NCBI GenBank assembly: GCA_037132135.1 | Contig: JBAXPR010000091.1 | Span: 1 to 14,296, forward strand | From: BOG-933 sp037132135 | Lineage (GTDB): Bacteria; Pseudomonadota; Alphaproteobacteria; Azospirillales; Azospirillaceae | Length of the DNA: 14,296 bases | Direction of reading: 5' to 3' | Shown here: positions 1-6,321 of the stretch, piece by piece | How the letters are laid out: every line of letters begins with the position of its first letter | How positions within the stretch are numbered: the stretch's first letter is position 1 | Position numbers and translations under genes: made by a program | Notes under the pieces: generated by a model | Seen by the model: the letters and a program-made list of their open reading frames with translations, nothing else | What the model was told of the DNA's origin: nothing | Databases searched by the model: none

Positions 1-10
1 ATCGAAATAG

Positions 11-139
11 ACAGCTAAAATCAATAAGTTCCAGAATCGCGGTGTTCAACTTGAGCCTGGGCATATAGATAGTCAACTACCCCACAAAGGCGGTGCCACC
101 GTACAACAGGCCGCAGCCATCACCGGAGAGTTGCAATAA
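11..139 (+). other. Open reading frame tail without a normal start codon
   Basis: A plus-strand frame ending at TAA 137-139 shares its last base with the ATG of the next gene (TAATG), the arrangement seen in translationally coupled gene pairs. Reading upstream, the frame hits an in-frame TAG at 8-10, and between the two stops there is no ATG, GTG or TTG. The last residues read GATVQQAAAITGELQ. It could be the tail of a gene broken by a frameshift or nonsense mutation, a very short ORF with a rare start, or chance. I do not recognise the peptide. Confidence 0.2.
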
Positions 140-840
140 TGGCTAGAATCCCCAAACCACGAGAGATGATAGTGAAATTGTTCACTCGGTTTTCCGGCAA
201 TACGGTAACGGATTCTGGCATTGCGATTAAGGAAGAAGAAATAACACAATGTAATATTAAGATAATGAAGACTGTGCCTGTACATAGAGCGAGCGAAATT
301 CAGCACGCTGCTGATGATTATCTAGAACATAATAAGAGGAAATTTCCTGGCATCGCGTTGGGTGATTGGACGATGCTTCCAAATGTAAGCGAGATAGCAA
401 CGCCAATTTATATGATGTTTATAACAGATAAATCCTGTGGAGCCGTTGTATACATTGGAAAAGCTGAGTCGAAAACAAATAGATTTACTGATGGGCACAT
501 TGCGGCATTGAAGTTGCTGCACCCAAAATATCAACGCTTTCATAAATTCATATCATTTGCAGTTGTGTTGATATCAACAACAAAATGCAGTAACGTCCCT
601 GTGGAATTGGTTTTTCCATCTTCACTGCGCAGTGAAATAATATCGTATATAGAACACTCAATGGTGTGGAAATTTCAGCCTTGCCTAAACACAAATCTAA
701 AAAAAGGTGCACCGCCCGGCATCACCATTGAAACGAATTTCTGGGGAGCACATGATGACTATATTAAGGTTAGTGATATTCGCATAAGAGCCAAAGGCCA
801 GCCTATTATAAAGGGTAGGCTTTGTGTATCTATGGCCTGA
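139..840 (+). CDS. GIY-YIG-like nuclease domain protein, AT-rich
   Basis: This 233-residue protein has features of the GIY-YIG fold. A short strand (PIYMMFI, about residues 89-95) is followed by VVYIGKA (103-109), then NRFTDGH (114-120), which supplies the usual conserved Arg and an adjacent His. A C-terminal IEHSMVWKFQPCLNTN (171-186) matches the family pattern of a metal-binding Glu on a helix followed by P-x-x-N. In the family this core cleaves DNA at a metal- and tyrosine-dependent site. The N-terminal ~85 residues and C-terminal ~45 residues are unassigned. GGAG at 125-128 sits about 10 nt before the ATG. By eye the gene is about 40% G+C and uses ATA, AGA and AAA freely, unlike everything to its right, which points to horizontal transfer. 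It could be a stand-alone restriction-like or mobile-element nuclease, or an inactive relative. The family call is motif-based and moderately sure; the biological role is unknown. Confidence 0.6.
   Translation: MARIPKPREMIVKLFTRFSGNTVTDSGIAIKEEEITQCNIKIMKTVPVHRASEIQHAADDYLEHNKRKFPGIALGDWTMLPNVSEIATPIYMMFITDKSCGAVVYIGKAESKTNRFTDGHIAALKLLHPKYQRFHKFISFAVVLISTTKCSNVPVELVFPSSLRSEIISYIEHSMVWKFQPCLNTNLKKGAPPGITIETNFWGAHDDYIKVSDIRIRAKGQPIIKGRLCVSMA
796..837 (+). terminator. Weak hairpin at the end of the GIY-YIG gene
   Basis: AGCCTA (800-805) pairs with TAGGCT (816-821), and an outer GGCCA (796-800) pairs with TGGCC (833-837). The inner stem is followed by TTG rather than a T tract, and the whole structure overlaps the last codons. 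It could terminate transcription poorly or be chance. Confidence 0.2.
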
Positions 841-906
841 GTCGCAACGCAACAGAAGGTAGCGTCGATCCTATGCGTAACCGGCCCCGCCAAGCTCGCC
901 AGCCCC

Positions 907-1095
907 TCATCTGAAAAAGTCTTCCCACGCTGCGAGGGCGGCGTTGAGATCGTCCTGACTGTGCCCCTCTCGCGTAAGCCGCTGACATTCCTCGATAATC
1001 TTCGGGAAGAGATTTTCACTGCCAGGGTGGACGAGGCGGGAGGCCAGGGCATCCAGGCTGGGGAAGGCGGTGGCGGGCAGGGCGGCAGTGGTCAT
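907..1095 (-). CDS. Small hypothetical protein (62 aa)
   Basis: This minus-strand ORF runs from ATG at 1095 to a stop at 907. On the minus strand CAGGAG lies six bases before the ATG, an excellent ribosome binding site in a region otherwise poor in gene signals. The product starts MTTAALPATAFPSLDALAS and ends AALAAWEDFFR. It is soluble, mildly acidic, probably helical (ECQRLTREGHSQDDLNAALAAW), with one Cys and no signal peptide or membrane span. I do not recognise a family. The open frame continues upstream as far as 1632, but that extension contains transposase debris and low-complexity sequence, so the internal ATG with the Shine-Dalgarno is preferred. The segment could have arrived with, or been preserved beside, the adjacent IS remnant. 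Confidence 0.5.
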   Translation of the reverse strand: MTTAALPATAFPSLDALASRLVHPGSENLFPKIIEECQRLTREGHSQDDLNAALAAWEDFFR

Positions 1096-1239
1096 GATGG
1101 TCTCCTGATGCGAGAGGGGGGTCAGTGCAGGGTGGGCGCCGGGGGCTCTGCCGACGCCCTCCGACAGGCGGCGCGGGCGGCGGCAAAACCGGGGGGAACC
1201 GTGCGCGTGGCGGTAGCGGTAGGCTCCGGCTTGGGGGCC

Positions 1240-1385
1240 GGGGTAACCGTTGCGCTGAACCCGCCGATCAGGGCTGCGCTCACCAAGTGGGGCGCCAGTA
1301 AGGCTTTCAACTTCCAGGTCCATCAGCCGCTGGGCGGCAAAGCCGATCATCTCGCGAAGCAGATCGGCAAGCGGCAGACCAGCGA
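1240..1385 (-). mobile_element. Remnant of an IS256-family transposase (N-terminal part)
   Basis: The minus-strand translation contains LPLADLLREMIGFAAQRLMD, then LEVESLTGAPLGERSPDRRV and QRNGY (about 1386 down to 1243). This is the conserved N-terminal region of IS256/Mutator-type transposases found in alphaproteobacteria, whose next expected residues would be RDR-WETRAG. Here the similarity stops abruptly after NGY and is replaced by proline/alanine-rich, non-transposase sequence. None of the DDE catalytic core is present, and no terminal inverted repeats could be identified. The element is therefore a dead fragment and evidence of past insertion and deletion between the foreign segment and the transporter operon. 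Confidence 0.65.
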
Positions 1386-1687
1386 CGACGACGACGCGGG
1401 GAGGGTCGTTTTTCGGAGAGAGGCAAGCACGCTCCCGTGCCAGCGGGTGGACGGCAGAGCCCGATGAACCGGCTCCGATCGGAACCGACCCCGCAAAGCA
1501 CGGTGGAATTGGCCCGCGCGATCGAGCGTCTTGATGAAGTCCGCAACCCGTCGCCGGCTTGCCCTGCGACGCGACAGTGTCGACGTTGACAGACACCGCA
1601 CTTTCTGTGCTTCTACGTCGCAAAAAGATCATGGCTCCGCAGCTTGTCTCTCGGCTGACGCTGGGCTAACCAGGAGGGATTGTCCCC
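1386..1687. other. Non-coding GC-rich stretch before the transporter operon
   Basis: Several overlapping open frames exist on both strands, but none shows a recognisable protein or a good start, and long spurious frames are expected at this G+C. The useful content is a candidate promoter/operator region near 1572-1614 and the ribosome binding site of the next gene at 1672-1677. The rest may be further decayed mobile-element DNA. Confidence 0.5.
1572..1614 (+). promoter_or_regulatory. Candidate promoter/operator for the liv operon
   Basis: A perfect TTGACA (1586-1591) could be a -35 element. With a 17-nt spacer the -10 would be GCTTCT (1609-1614), which is poor. Immediately upstream lies the inverted repeat CGACA-G-TGTCG (1572-1582), and inside the spacer is GCAC-TTTCT-GTGC (1598-1610). 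Either could bind a regulator. The predicted leader before the ATG at 1688 would be about 70 nt. The -35 and repeats are visible; promoter function is inference. Confidence 0.35.
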
Positions 1688-2863
1688 ATGAGCGTGCTTT
1701 CATCCGCGGTGACCGCCGCGTTCGGTGGCGTCCTTGCCGTTCTGCTTTCCTTCACTGGGTCGGGAGCGCTGGCCTCCGGTGCCGTGGCCGAGACCATCAA
1801 GATCGGCTCCTTTCTTTCCGTGACCGGCGGCGCCTCGTTTCTGGGCGACCCGGAAAAGAAGACGCTGGAGCTGGAAATCGCGGCCATCAACCGCCAGGGC
1901 GGCATCAATGGCCGGCTGCTGGACCTTGTGGTCTATGACGATGGCGGCGCCGCCGACAAGGCCGCCAGCTTCGTCAAGCGGCTGATCGAGAGCGATCAGG
2001 TCGATGTTCTGGTCGGCGGCAGCACCACCGCCACCACCATGGCCGCAGTGCCGCTGGCGGAAAAGGCCGGCATTCCGCTGGTTTCGCTGGCTGGGGCGGT
2101 GGTGATCGTCGAACCGGTCAAGACGTGGGTGTTCAAGACCCCTCACACCGACCGGCTGGCCGCGGAAAAAATCTTCGAGGATCTGCGCAAGCGCGGCCTG
2201 CTCAAGATCGGCCTGATCTCGGAGGACGCCGGTTTTGGCAAGTCCGGTCACGATCAGTCCTTGCTGGTGGCCCGGAATTTCGGCATCGAGATTGCCGCCG
2301 ACGAGGTCTATTCGGCCAAGGACCCCGACACCACCGCCCAGCTGACCAAGATCCGCAACACCCCCGGCGTTGCCGCCCTCTTCAACTTCGGGTTCGGCCA
2401 GGGGCCGGCGGTGGTGACGCGCAACGTCCGCCAGCTCGGCCTGACCGTGCCGTTCTACCAGTCCCACGGCGTCGCCTCGAAGGCGTTCATCGCCCTGGTC
2501 GGCGCCGCCGGAGAAGGCATCCGCCTGCCCGCTTCGGCCCTGGCGGTGGCCGGGCAGCTGCCGGACGGCGATCCGCAGAAACCGGTGGTGCTGCGCTTCC
2601 AGCAGGCCTATGCCGAGGCCTACAAGACGGAAGCCTCGACCTTCGCCGGCTACGCCTATGATGCCCTGCACATGGTGGTCGAAGCCGCGGGCCGGGCCGG
2701 CGGTGTTGACAAGGCCAAGCTGCGCGACGAGCTGGAACGGACCAAAAATTTCGTCGGCACCACCGGCGTGTTCACGATGTCGCCGAGCGATCACATGGGA
2801 CTGTCTTTGTCTTCGTTCCATCTGGTTGAGATCAAGAATGGTGACTGGGTGTTGCTGGACTGA
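1688..2863 (+). CDS. livK: HAAT-family ABC transporter periplasmic substrate-binding protein (LivJ/LivK-type)
   Basis: This 391-residue periplasmic receptor belongs to the type I periplasmic-binding-protein family (Peripla_BP_6). The N-terminus is a signal peptide: a hydrophobic stretch over about residues 8-30, with an Ala-x-Ala site in SGAVAET predicting cleavage near residue 34. The mature domain opens with TIKIGSFLSVTGGASFLGD, the usual first strand and ligand loop, followed by INRQGGINGRLLDLVVYDDG. The segment VLVGGSTTATTMAAVP (about 115-130) is the typical second binding loop. AGGAGG at 1672-1677 lies 10 nt before the ATG. It is first in the operon and would deliver ligand to the permeases encoded downstream. 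The substrate cannot be read from sequence: the family carries branched-chain amino acids, other amino acids, short amides, urea and aromatic acids. Gene symbol by family position only. Confidence 0.9.
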   Translation: MSVLSSAVTAAFGGVLAVLLSFTGSGALASGAVAETIKIGSFLSVTGGASFLGDPEKKTLELEIAAINRQGGINGRLLDLVVYDDGGAADKAASFVKRLIESDQVDVLVGGSTTATTMAAVPLAEKAGIPLVSLAGAVVIVEPVKTWVFKTPHTDRLAAEKIFEDLRKRGLLKIGLISEDAGFGKSGHDQSLLVARNFGIEIAADEVYSAKDPDTTAQLTKIRNTPGVAALFNFGFGQGPAVVTRNVRQLGLTVPFYQSHGVASKAFIALVGAAGEGIRLPASALAVAGQLPDGDPQKPVVLRFQQAYAEAYKTEASTFAGYAYDALHMVVEAAGRAGGVDKAKLRDELERTKNFVGTTGVFTMSPSDHMGLSLSSFHLVEIKNGDWVLLD

Positions 2864-2895
2864 TCATAAGCGGAACCAGGAGTCAAGGGTGAGGG

Positions 2896-3771
2896 ATGTC
2901 GTCGGCTTTTTTGCAGTACCTGTTTTCGGGACTCACGATCGGTTCCATTTACGCTTTGGCCGGACTTGGGTTCTCGATTATCTATAACGCCAGTCACGTC
3001 ATCAACTTCGCCCAGGGCGAGTTCATCATGATCGGGGCCATGGCGACCGTGTCGCTGACCGGCCTCGGCCTGCCGTTGGCGGCGGCGATCGCGCTCGCCG
3101 TCGCCGCCACGGTGCTGGTCGGGGCGGCGGTGGCCCGGTTCGCCATCATGCCGGCGCGCGGCGCCTCGCCGGTGACGCTGATCATCATCACCATTGGCAC
3201 CTCGGTGTTTTTGCGCGGTGCGGCCCAGGTGCTGTGGGGCAAAGGCTATCACGCCCTGCCCTCTTTCTCCGGCGACACCCCGTTCGTGGTGATGGGCGCG
3301 ACCCTGCTGCCCCAGAGCCTCTGGGTGCTGGGCACGACGCTGGCGGTGATCGCCGGGCTCGGCTGGTTCTTCGGTCGCACGCTTTACGGCAAGGCGATGC
3401 TGGCCACCTCGTGCAACCGGCTGGCGGCGCAGCTGGTGGGCATCCGGGTTTCGGGCGTGCTGCTGGCGGCGTTCGCGCTGGCCGCGCTGCTGGGTGCGGT
3501 CGGCGGCATCGTGATGACCCCGATCACCTTCACCTCCAGCGAGGCCGGAATCATGCTCGGCCTCAAGGGCTTCAGCGCCGCTGTGCTCGGCGGCCTCGGC
3601 AACGGCGCCGGCGCCATTCTCGGCGGCCTGATCGTCGGTGTCGCCGAGGCGATGAGCGCCGGCTATCTCTCTTCGGCCTACAAGGAAGCGACGGCGTTCG
3701 CGATCATCCTCTTTGTGCTGCTGTTCATGCCGCGGGGACTGCTCGGACAACCGGGATCGGAGCGGGTATGA
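2896..3771 (+). CDS. livH: HAAT-family ABC transporter permease (LivH)
   Basis: This 291-residue inner-membrane permease is of the LivH type. The protein is almost wholly hydrophobic, with about eight predicted transmembrane segments. It starts with the characteristic LFSGLTIGSIYALAGLGFSI, followed by INFAQGEFIMIGAM, the conserved LivH loop. Near the C-terminus GFSAAVLGGLGNGAGAILGG is the cytoplasmic coupling region that contacts the ATPases. Length matches the family (about 290). An AAGGG at 2885-2889 lies six bases before the ATG; the gap from the binding protein is 32 nt. Its stop overlaps the next ATG (ATGA, 3768-3771), indicating translational coupling to livM. With livM it forms the transport channel. 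Confidence 0.93.
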   Translation: MSSAFLQYLFSGLTIGSIYALAGLGFSIIYNASHVINFAQGEFIMIGAMATVSLTGLGLPLAAAIALAVAATVLVGAAVARFAIMPARGASPVTLIIITIGTSVFLRGAAQVLWGKGYHALPSFSGDTPFVVMGATLLPQSLWVLGTTLAVIAGLGWFFGRTLYGKAMLATSCNRLAAQLVGIRVSGVLLAAFALAALLGAVGGIVMTPITFTSSEAGIMLGLKGFSAAVLGGLGNGAGAILGGLIVGVAEAMSAGYLSSAYKEATAFAIILFVLLFMPRGLLGQPGSERV

Positions 3772-4724
3772 CGGGAAAGCGCCGGTTGGAGCGCCATAGC
3801 GGCGAGGCCGTGCTGGCACTGGTGCTGCTGGCCTTGCCGCTGCTGCTGCCCAACGCCTATGCCTACGATATCGCGGTCAACGCCGGCTTCAACGCCATGG
3901 TCTGCGTCGGGCTCAATCTGCTGATCGGCTACGCTGGCCAGATCAGTCTTGGCCACGCTGCCTTTTTTGGGCTCGGCGCCTACGCCTCGGGCATCCTGAC
4001 CACCCGCTACGGCTGGCCGCCGCTGGCGGCGCTGGTCTGCGGCGCCGCCGGGGTCGGGCTGCTCTCGTGGCTGCTGGCGCGGCCGGTGCTGCGGTTGAGG
4101 GGCCATTTTCTGGCCATGGCCACCCTGGGTATCGGCATCATCATCTCGATCGCGCTCAATACCGAATCCTGGCTGACCGGCGGCTCCGATGGTCTGATGG
4201 TCGGCGACTTCTCGGTACTCGGCCGGACCCTCAGCGGCGATCGGGCCTGGTACGCGGTGGTCGCCGTGCTGCTGCTGGTCACGGTGTCGATGTCGCGCAA
4301 CCTGATTGACTCTCCGGTCGGCCGGGCGCTGCGGGCCCTGCACGGCAGCGAGGTCGCGGCCGAGGTCGCCGGCATCGATACCGCCCGCTGCAAGGTCCTG
4401 GTTTTCGTGCTCTCGGCGGTGCTGGCCTCGATCGTCGGCAGCCTGTTCGTGCATTATGCCGGCATGATCACCCCGGCCAGGGCCGGTTTCATGCGCTCGA
4501 TCGAACTGGTGACCATGGTCGTGTTCGGCGGCATGGCCTCGACCTATGGCGCGGTAATCGGCGCCGCGATCCTGACCGCCCTGCCCCAGCTGCTGACCGC
4601 GTTCGAGGATTACGAAACCATGATTTTCGGCGCGATCATGGTCGGAACGATGATCTTCATGCCGCGCGGCCTGCTGGTGACCCTGGCCGGCTGCCGGTGG
4701 CTGCCGCGGAGGCCAGCACCGTGA
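3768..4724 (+). CDS. livM: HAAT-family ABC transporter permease (LivM)
   Basis: This 318-residue inner-membrane permease pairs with LivH. I place the start at the ATG overlapping the livH stop. A longer open frame reaches back to 3234, but that part is the shifted reading of livH. The product opens with a first membrane segment (AVLALVLLALPLLLPNAYAY), then shows GLNLLIGYAGQISLGHAAFF, the signature LivM motif. LRGHFLAMATLGIGII follows, and the C-terminal VVFGGMASTYGAVIGAAIL is the coupling-loop region. Eight to ten membrane spans are expected. The C-terminal tail after MIFMPRGLLV is short and basic. It overlaps the preferred livG start by four bases (4721-4724). Confidence 0.93.
   Translation: MTGKRRLERHSGEAVLALVLLALPLLLPNAYAYDIAVNAGFNAMVCVGLNLLIGYAGQISLGHAAFFGLGAYASGILTTRYGWPPLAALVCGAAGVGLLSWLLARPVLRLRGHFLAMATLGIGIIISIALNTESWLTGGSDGLMVGDFSVLGRTLSGDRAWYAVVAVLLLVTVSMSRNLIDSPVGRALRALHGSEVAAEVAGIDTARCKVLVFVLSAVLASIVGSLFVHYAGMITPARAGFMRSIELVTMVVFGGMASTYGAVIGAAILTALPQLLTAFEDYETMIFGAIMVGTMIFMPRGLLVTLAGCRWLPRRPAP
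4708..4712 (+). promoter_or_regulatory. Ribosome binding site deciding the livG start
   Basis: GGAGG at 4708-4712 is eight bases before GTG 4721, whose following A completes a GTGA overlap with the livM stop. An upstream in-frame GTG at 4697 has no Shine-Dalgarno at a useful distance, so the downstream GTG is preferred. Confidence 0.7.
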
Positions 4725-5479
4725 CCCTGCTGCGCGTCTCGGCCCTCAGCAAGCACTTCGGCGGCCTCCATGCCATCGAGGATGTCAGCTTCACCATCCG
4801 CTCCGGCACCATCCATTCGATCATCGGCCCCAACGGCGCCGGCAAGACGACGCTGCTCAATCTGCTGACCGGCATCTACCGGCCCAGCTCGGGTCGCATC
4901 GAACTGGCGGGCCAGCCGATCGGGGACCTGCCCGCCCATGCCCTGGCCGGCCGGGGGTTGGCCCGGACCTTTCAGAATCTGCAGGTTTTCACCAACATGA
5001 CGGCGCTGGAAAACGTCATGGTCGGCCGCCACCGCCACCTCGACCAGCGGCTGCTGCCGTCGCTGCTCCGGCTGCCCGGCTTCGCCCGCGCCGAGGCCGC
5101 CGCTGCCGAACGCTGCGCGGCGCTGCTCGAGTTCGTCGGCTGCGGCGCCTATCTCGGGGCCGACGCCTCGGCGATGCCCTATGGCGCTCTCAAGCGGCTG
5201 GAGATCGCCCGCGCCCTGGCCGCCGAGCCGATGCTGCTGCTGCTCGACGAGCCGGCGGCCGGGCTCAACGCCAGCGAAACCGCCGAGCTTGATGCGGTGA
5301 TCCGCAAGATTGCCGGCCAGGGCATCACCGTCGCCCTGGTCGAACACGACATGAAGATGGTGATGGGCATTTCCGACCATGTCCTGGTGCTCGATCATGG
5401 CCGCAAGCTGGCCGAAGGCACGCCGGCCGAGATGTGCAGTCACGAGGCGGTGATCGCCGCCTATCTCGGCACGGCGTGA
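4721..5479 (+). CDS. livG: HAAT-family ABC transporter ATP-binding protein (LivG)
   Basis: This is a cytoplasmic ATPase subunit, 252 residues from the GTG at 4721 (260 from the alternative GTG at 4697). Walker A is GPNGAGKTT (36-44) and the Q-loop sits in ARTFQNLQVFTNMT. The family's extra loop after GRH (RHLDQRLLPSLL) is present. The signature motif is degenerate in the LivG manner (MPYGALKRLEIARAL), Walker B is LLLLDEPAAGLN, and the switch His is in VEHDMKMVM. All catalytic residues look intact. The C-terminal GRKLAEGTPAEM followed by AYLG is the usual LivG tail. It forms the ATPase heterodimer with LivF and powers import through LivHM. Coupled to livM by a 4-nt overlap. Confidence 0.93.
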   Translation: MTLLRVSALSKHFGGLHAIEDVSFTIRSGTIHSIIGPNGAGKTTLLNLLTGIYRPSSGRIELAGQPIGDLPAHALAGRGLARTFQNLQVFTNMTALENVMVGRHRHLDQRLLPSLLRLPGFARAEAAAAERCAALLEFVGCGAYLGADASAMPYGALKRLEIARALAAEPMLLLLDEPAAGLNASETAELDAVIRKIAGQGITVALVEHDMKMVMGISDHVLVLDHGRKLAEGTPAEMCSHEAVIAAYLGTA

Positions 5480-5496
5480 TCGGGGAGGAGGTCAGG

Positions 5497-6198
5497 ATGC
5501 TGGATATCGCCGATCTGACCAGCCATTACGGCCGCGTCTGCGCCCTGGCCGGGATCACGCTCCGGGTCGGTGAGGGCGAGACCGTCGCCCTGATCGGGGC
5601 CAACGGCGCCGGCAAGACGACGCTGCTGCGCGCCATCTCGGGGGTTCAGGAGGTCAGCGGCGGCACCATGACCTTCAAGGGCGCCGACATCCGCGGCTTC
5701 GGACCCGACCGCCGGGTCGGGCTCGGCATCGTCCAGGTCCCGGAGGGGCGGCAGGTGTTCGCCTCTCTCAGCGTCGAGGATAATCTGCGCCTGGGCGCCT
5801 ACCGCCGCCGGGGTCCCTGCGTCGAGACCGACATCGTCCGCATGATGGAGCTGTTTCCGGTGCTGCACGCGCGCCGCCATCAGGCGGCCGGGCATCTTTC
5901 GGGCGGTCAGCAGCAGATGCTGGCATTGGCCCGGGCCCTGATGGCCCATCCGCGGTTGCTGCTGCTCGACGAACCGAGCATGGGCCTGTCGCCGATGCTG
6001 GTGCGCGAGGTCTATCAGGCGATCGCCGATCTGAAGCGCCGGGGCGCCACCATTCTGCTGGTCGAACAGAATGCCCATGCCGCCCTGGCCATCGCCGACC
6101 GTGCCTATGTCATCGAGACCGGCGCTGTGGTTTTGACCGGCACCGGCGCCGCCCTGCTCCGGGACGACCGGGTGCGCGCCGCCTATCTTGGTCTTTAG
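5497..6198 (+). CDS. livF: HAAT-family ABC transporter ATP-binding protein (LivF)
   Basis: This is the second ATPase subunit, 233 residues from the ATG at 5497. An in-frame GTG at 5434 lies inside livG without a binding site, whereas GGGGAGGAGG directly precedes 5497, 17 nt after the livG stop. Walker A is GANGAGKTT (34-42). QVPEGRQVFASLSVEDNL (about 80-97) is diagnostic of LivF. The signature is LSGGQQQM (134-141), Walker B LLLLDEPSMGLSP (from 154), and the switch region VEQN, with Gln in place of His as is normal for LivF. All expected elements are present at the family's normal length (about 235). It closes the transporter operon. No convincing intrinsic terminator with a T tract follows. 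Confidence 0.93.
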   Translation: MLDIADLTSHYGRVCALAGITLRVGEGETVALIGANGAGKTTLLRAISGVQEVSGGTMTFKGADIRGFGPDRRVGLGIVQVPEGRQVFASLSVEDNLRLGAYRRRGPCVETDIVRMMELFPVLHARRHQAAGHLSGGQQQMLALARALMAHPRLLLLDEPSMGLSPMLVREVYQAIADLKRRGATILLVEQNAHAALAIADRAYVIETGAVVLTGTGAALLRDDRVRAAYLGL

Positions 6199-6258
6199 CG
6201 CCCTGGCGCCGCGGCTGCCGGATTTGTCGGGCCTGAGCGACACAATGGCCATCACGGC

Positions 6259-6301
6259 TGTTGACGGATTCATCAACATTTCCGATGGTGTCGACATCGT
6301 C
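6259..6301 (+). promoter_or_regulatory. Candidate autoregulated promoter of the parAB cassette
   Basis: In the 123-nt gap before parA, TGTTGA (6259-6264) and TCAACA (6273-6278) form an inverted repeat. Counting inner pairs, 16 of 20 positions are symmetric. TTGACG inside its left arm (6261-6266) could be a -35, with GATGGT (6284-6289) as a weak -10 at 17 nt. A second, imperfect palindrome centred on TGTCGACA lies at 6284-6301. Because the downstream ParA carries a helix-turn-helix, autorepression here is plausible but unproven. Confidence 0.35.
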
Positions 6302-6307
6302 ACGACC

Positions 6308-6315
6308 GGAGGGGG
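6308..6315 (+). promoter_or_regulatory. Ribosome binding site for the GTG start of parA
   Basis: GGAGGGGG at 6308-6315 is six bases before GTG 6322. The in-frame ATG at 6334 is 18 bases from this site, so the GTG is the better start. Confidence 0.65.
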
Positions 6316-6321
6316 CGTTCT

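Noticed and set aside
1096..1632. Upstream extension of the 62-codon ORF to a 241-codon protein
   Set aside because: It fuses transposase debris and low-complexity sequence in frame. The internal ATG at 1095 has the only good Shine-Dalgarno.
1700..2821. Long minus-strand open frame (373 codons) opposite the binding-protein gene
   Set aside because: Composition (Gly, Arg, Gln, His rich) is that of an antisense shadow in GC-rich DNA, and the plus strand is a clear binding protein.
3234..3767. N-terminal extension of the livM open frame by 178 residues
   Set aside because: It is an out-of-frame reading of livH, rich in Arg/Gly/Pro, and the ATG at 3768 overlaps the livH stop in the usual coupled manner.
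2791..3819. Minus-strand open frame of 342 codons opposite livH
   Set aside because: His/Gln/Arg-rich low-complexity reading antisense to a clear permease; no family motif.
6198..6209. GCGCC-CT-GGCGC inverted repeat after livF as a terminator
   Set aside because: A two-base loop and no T tract follow, so it is not a credible intrinsic terminator.
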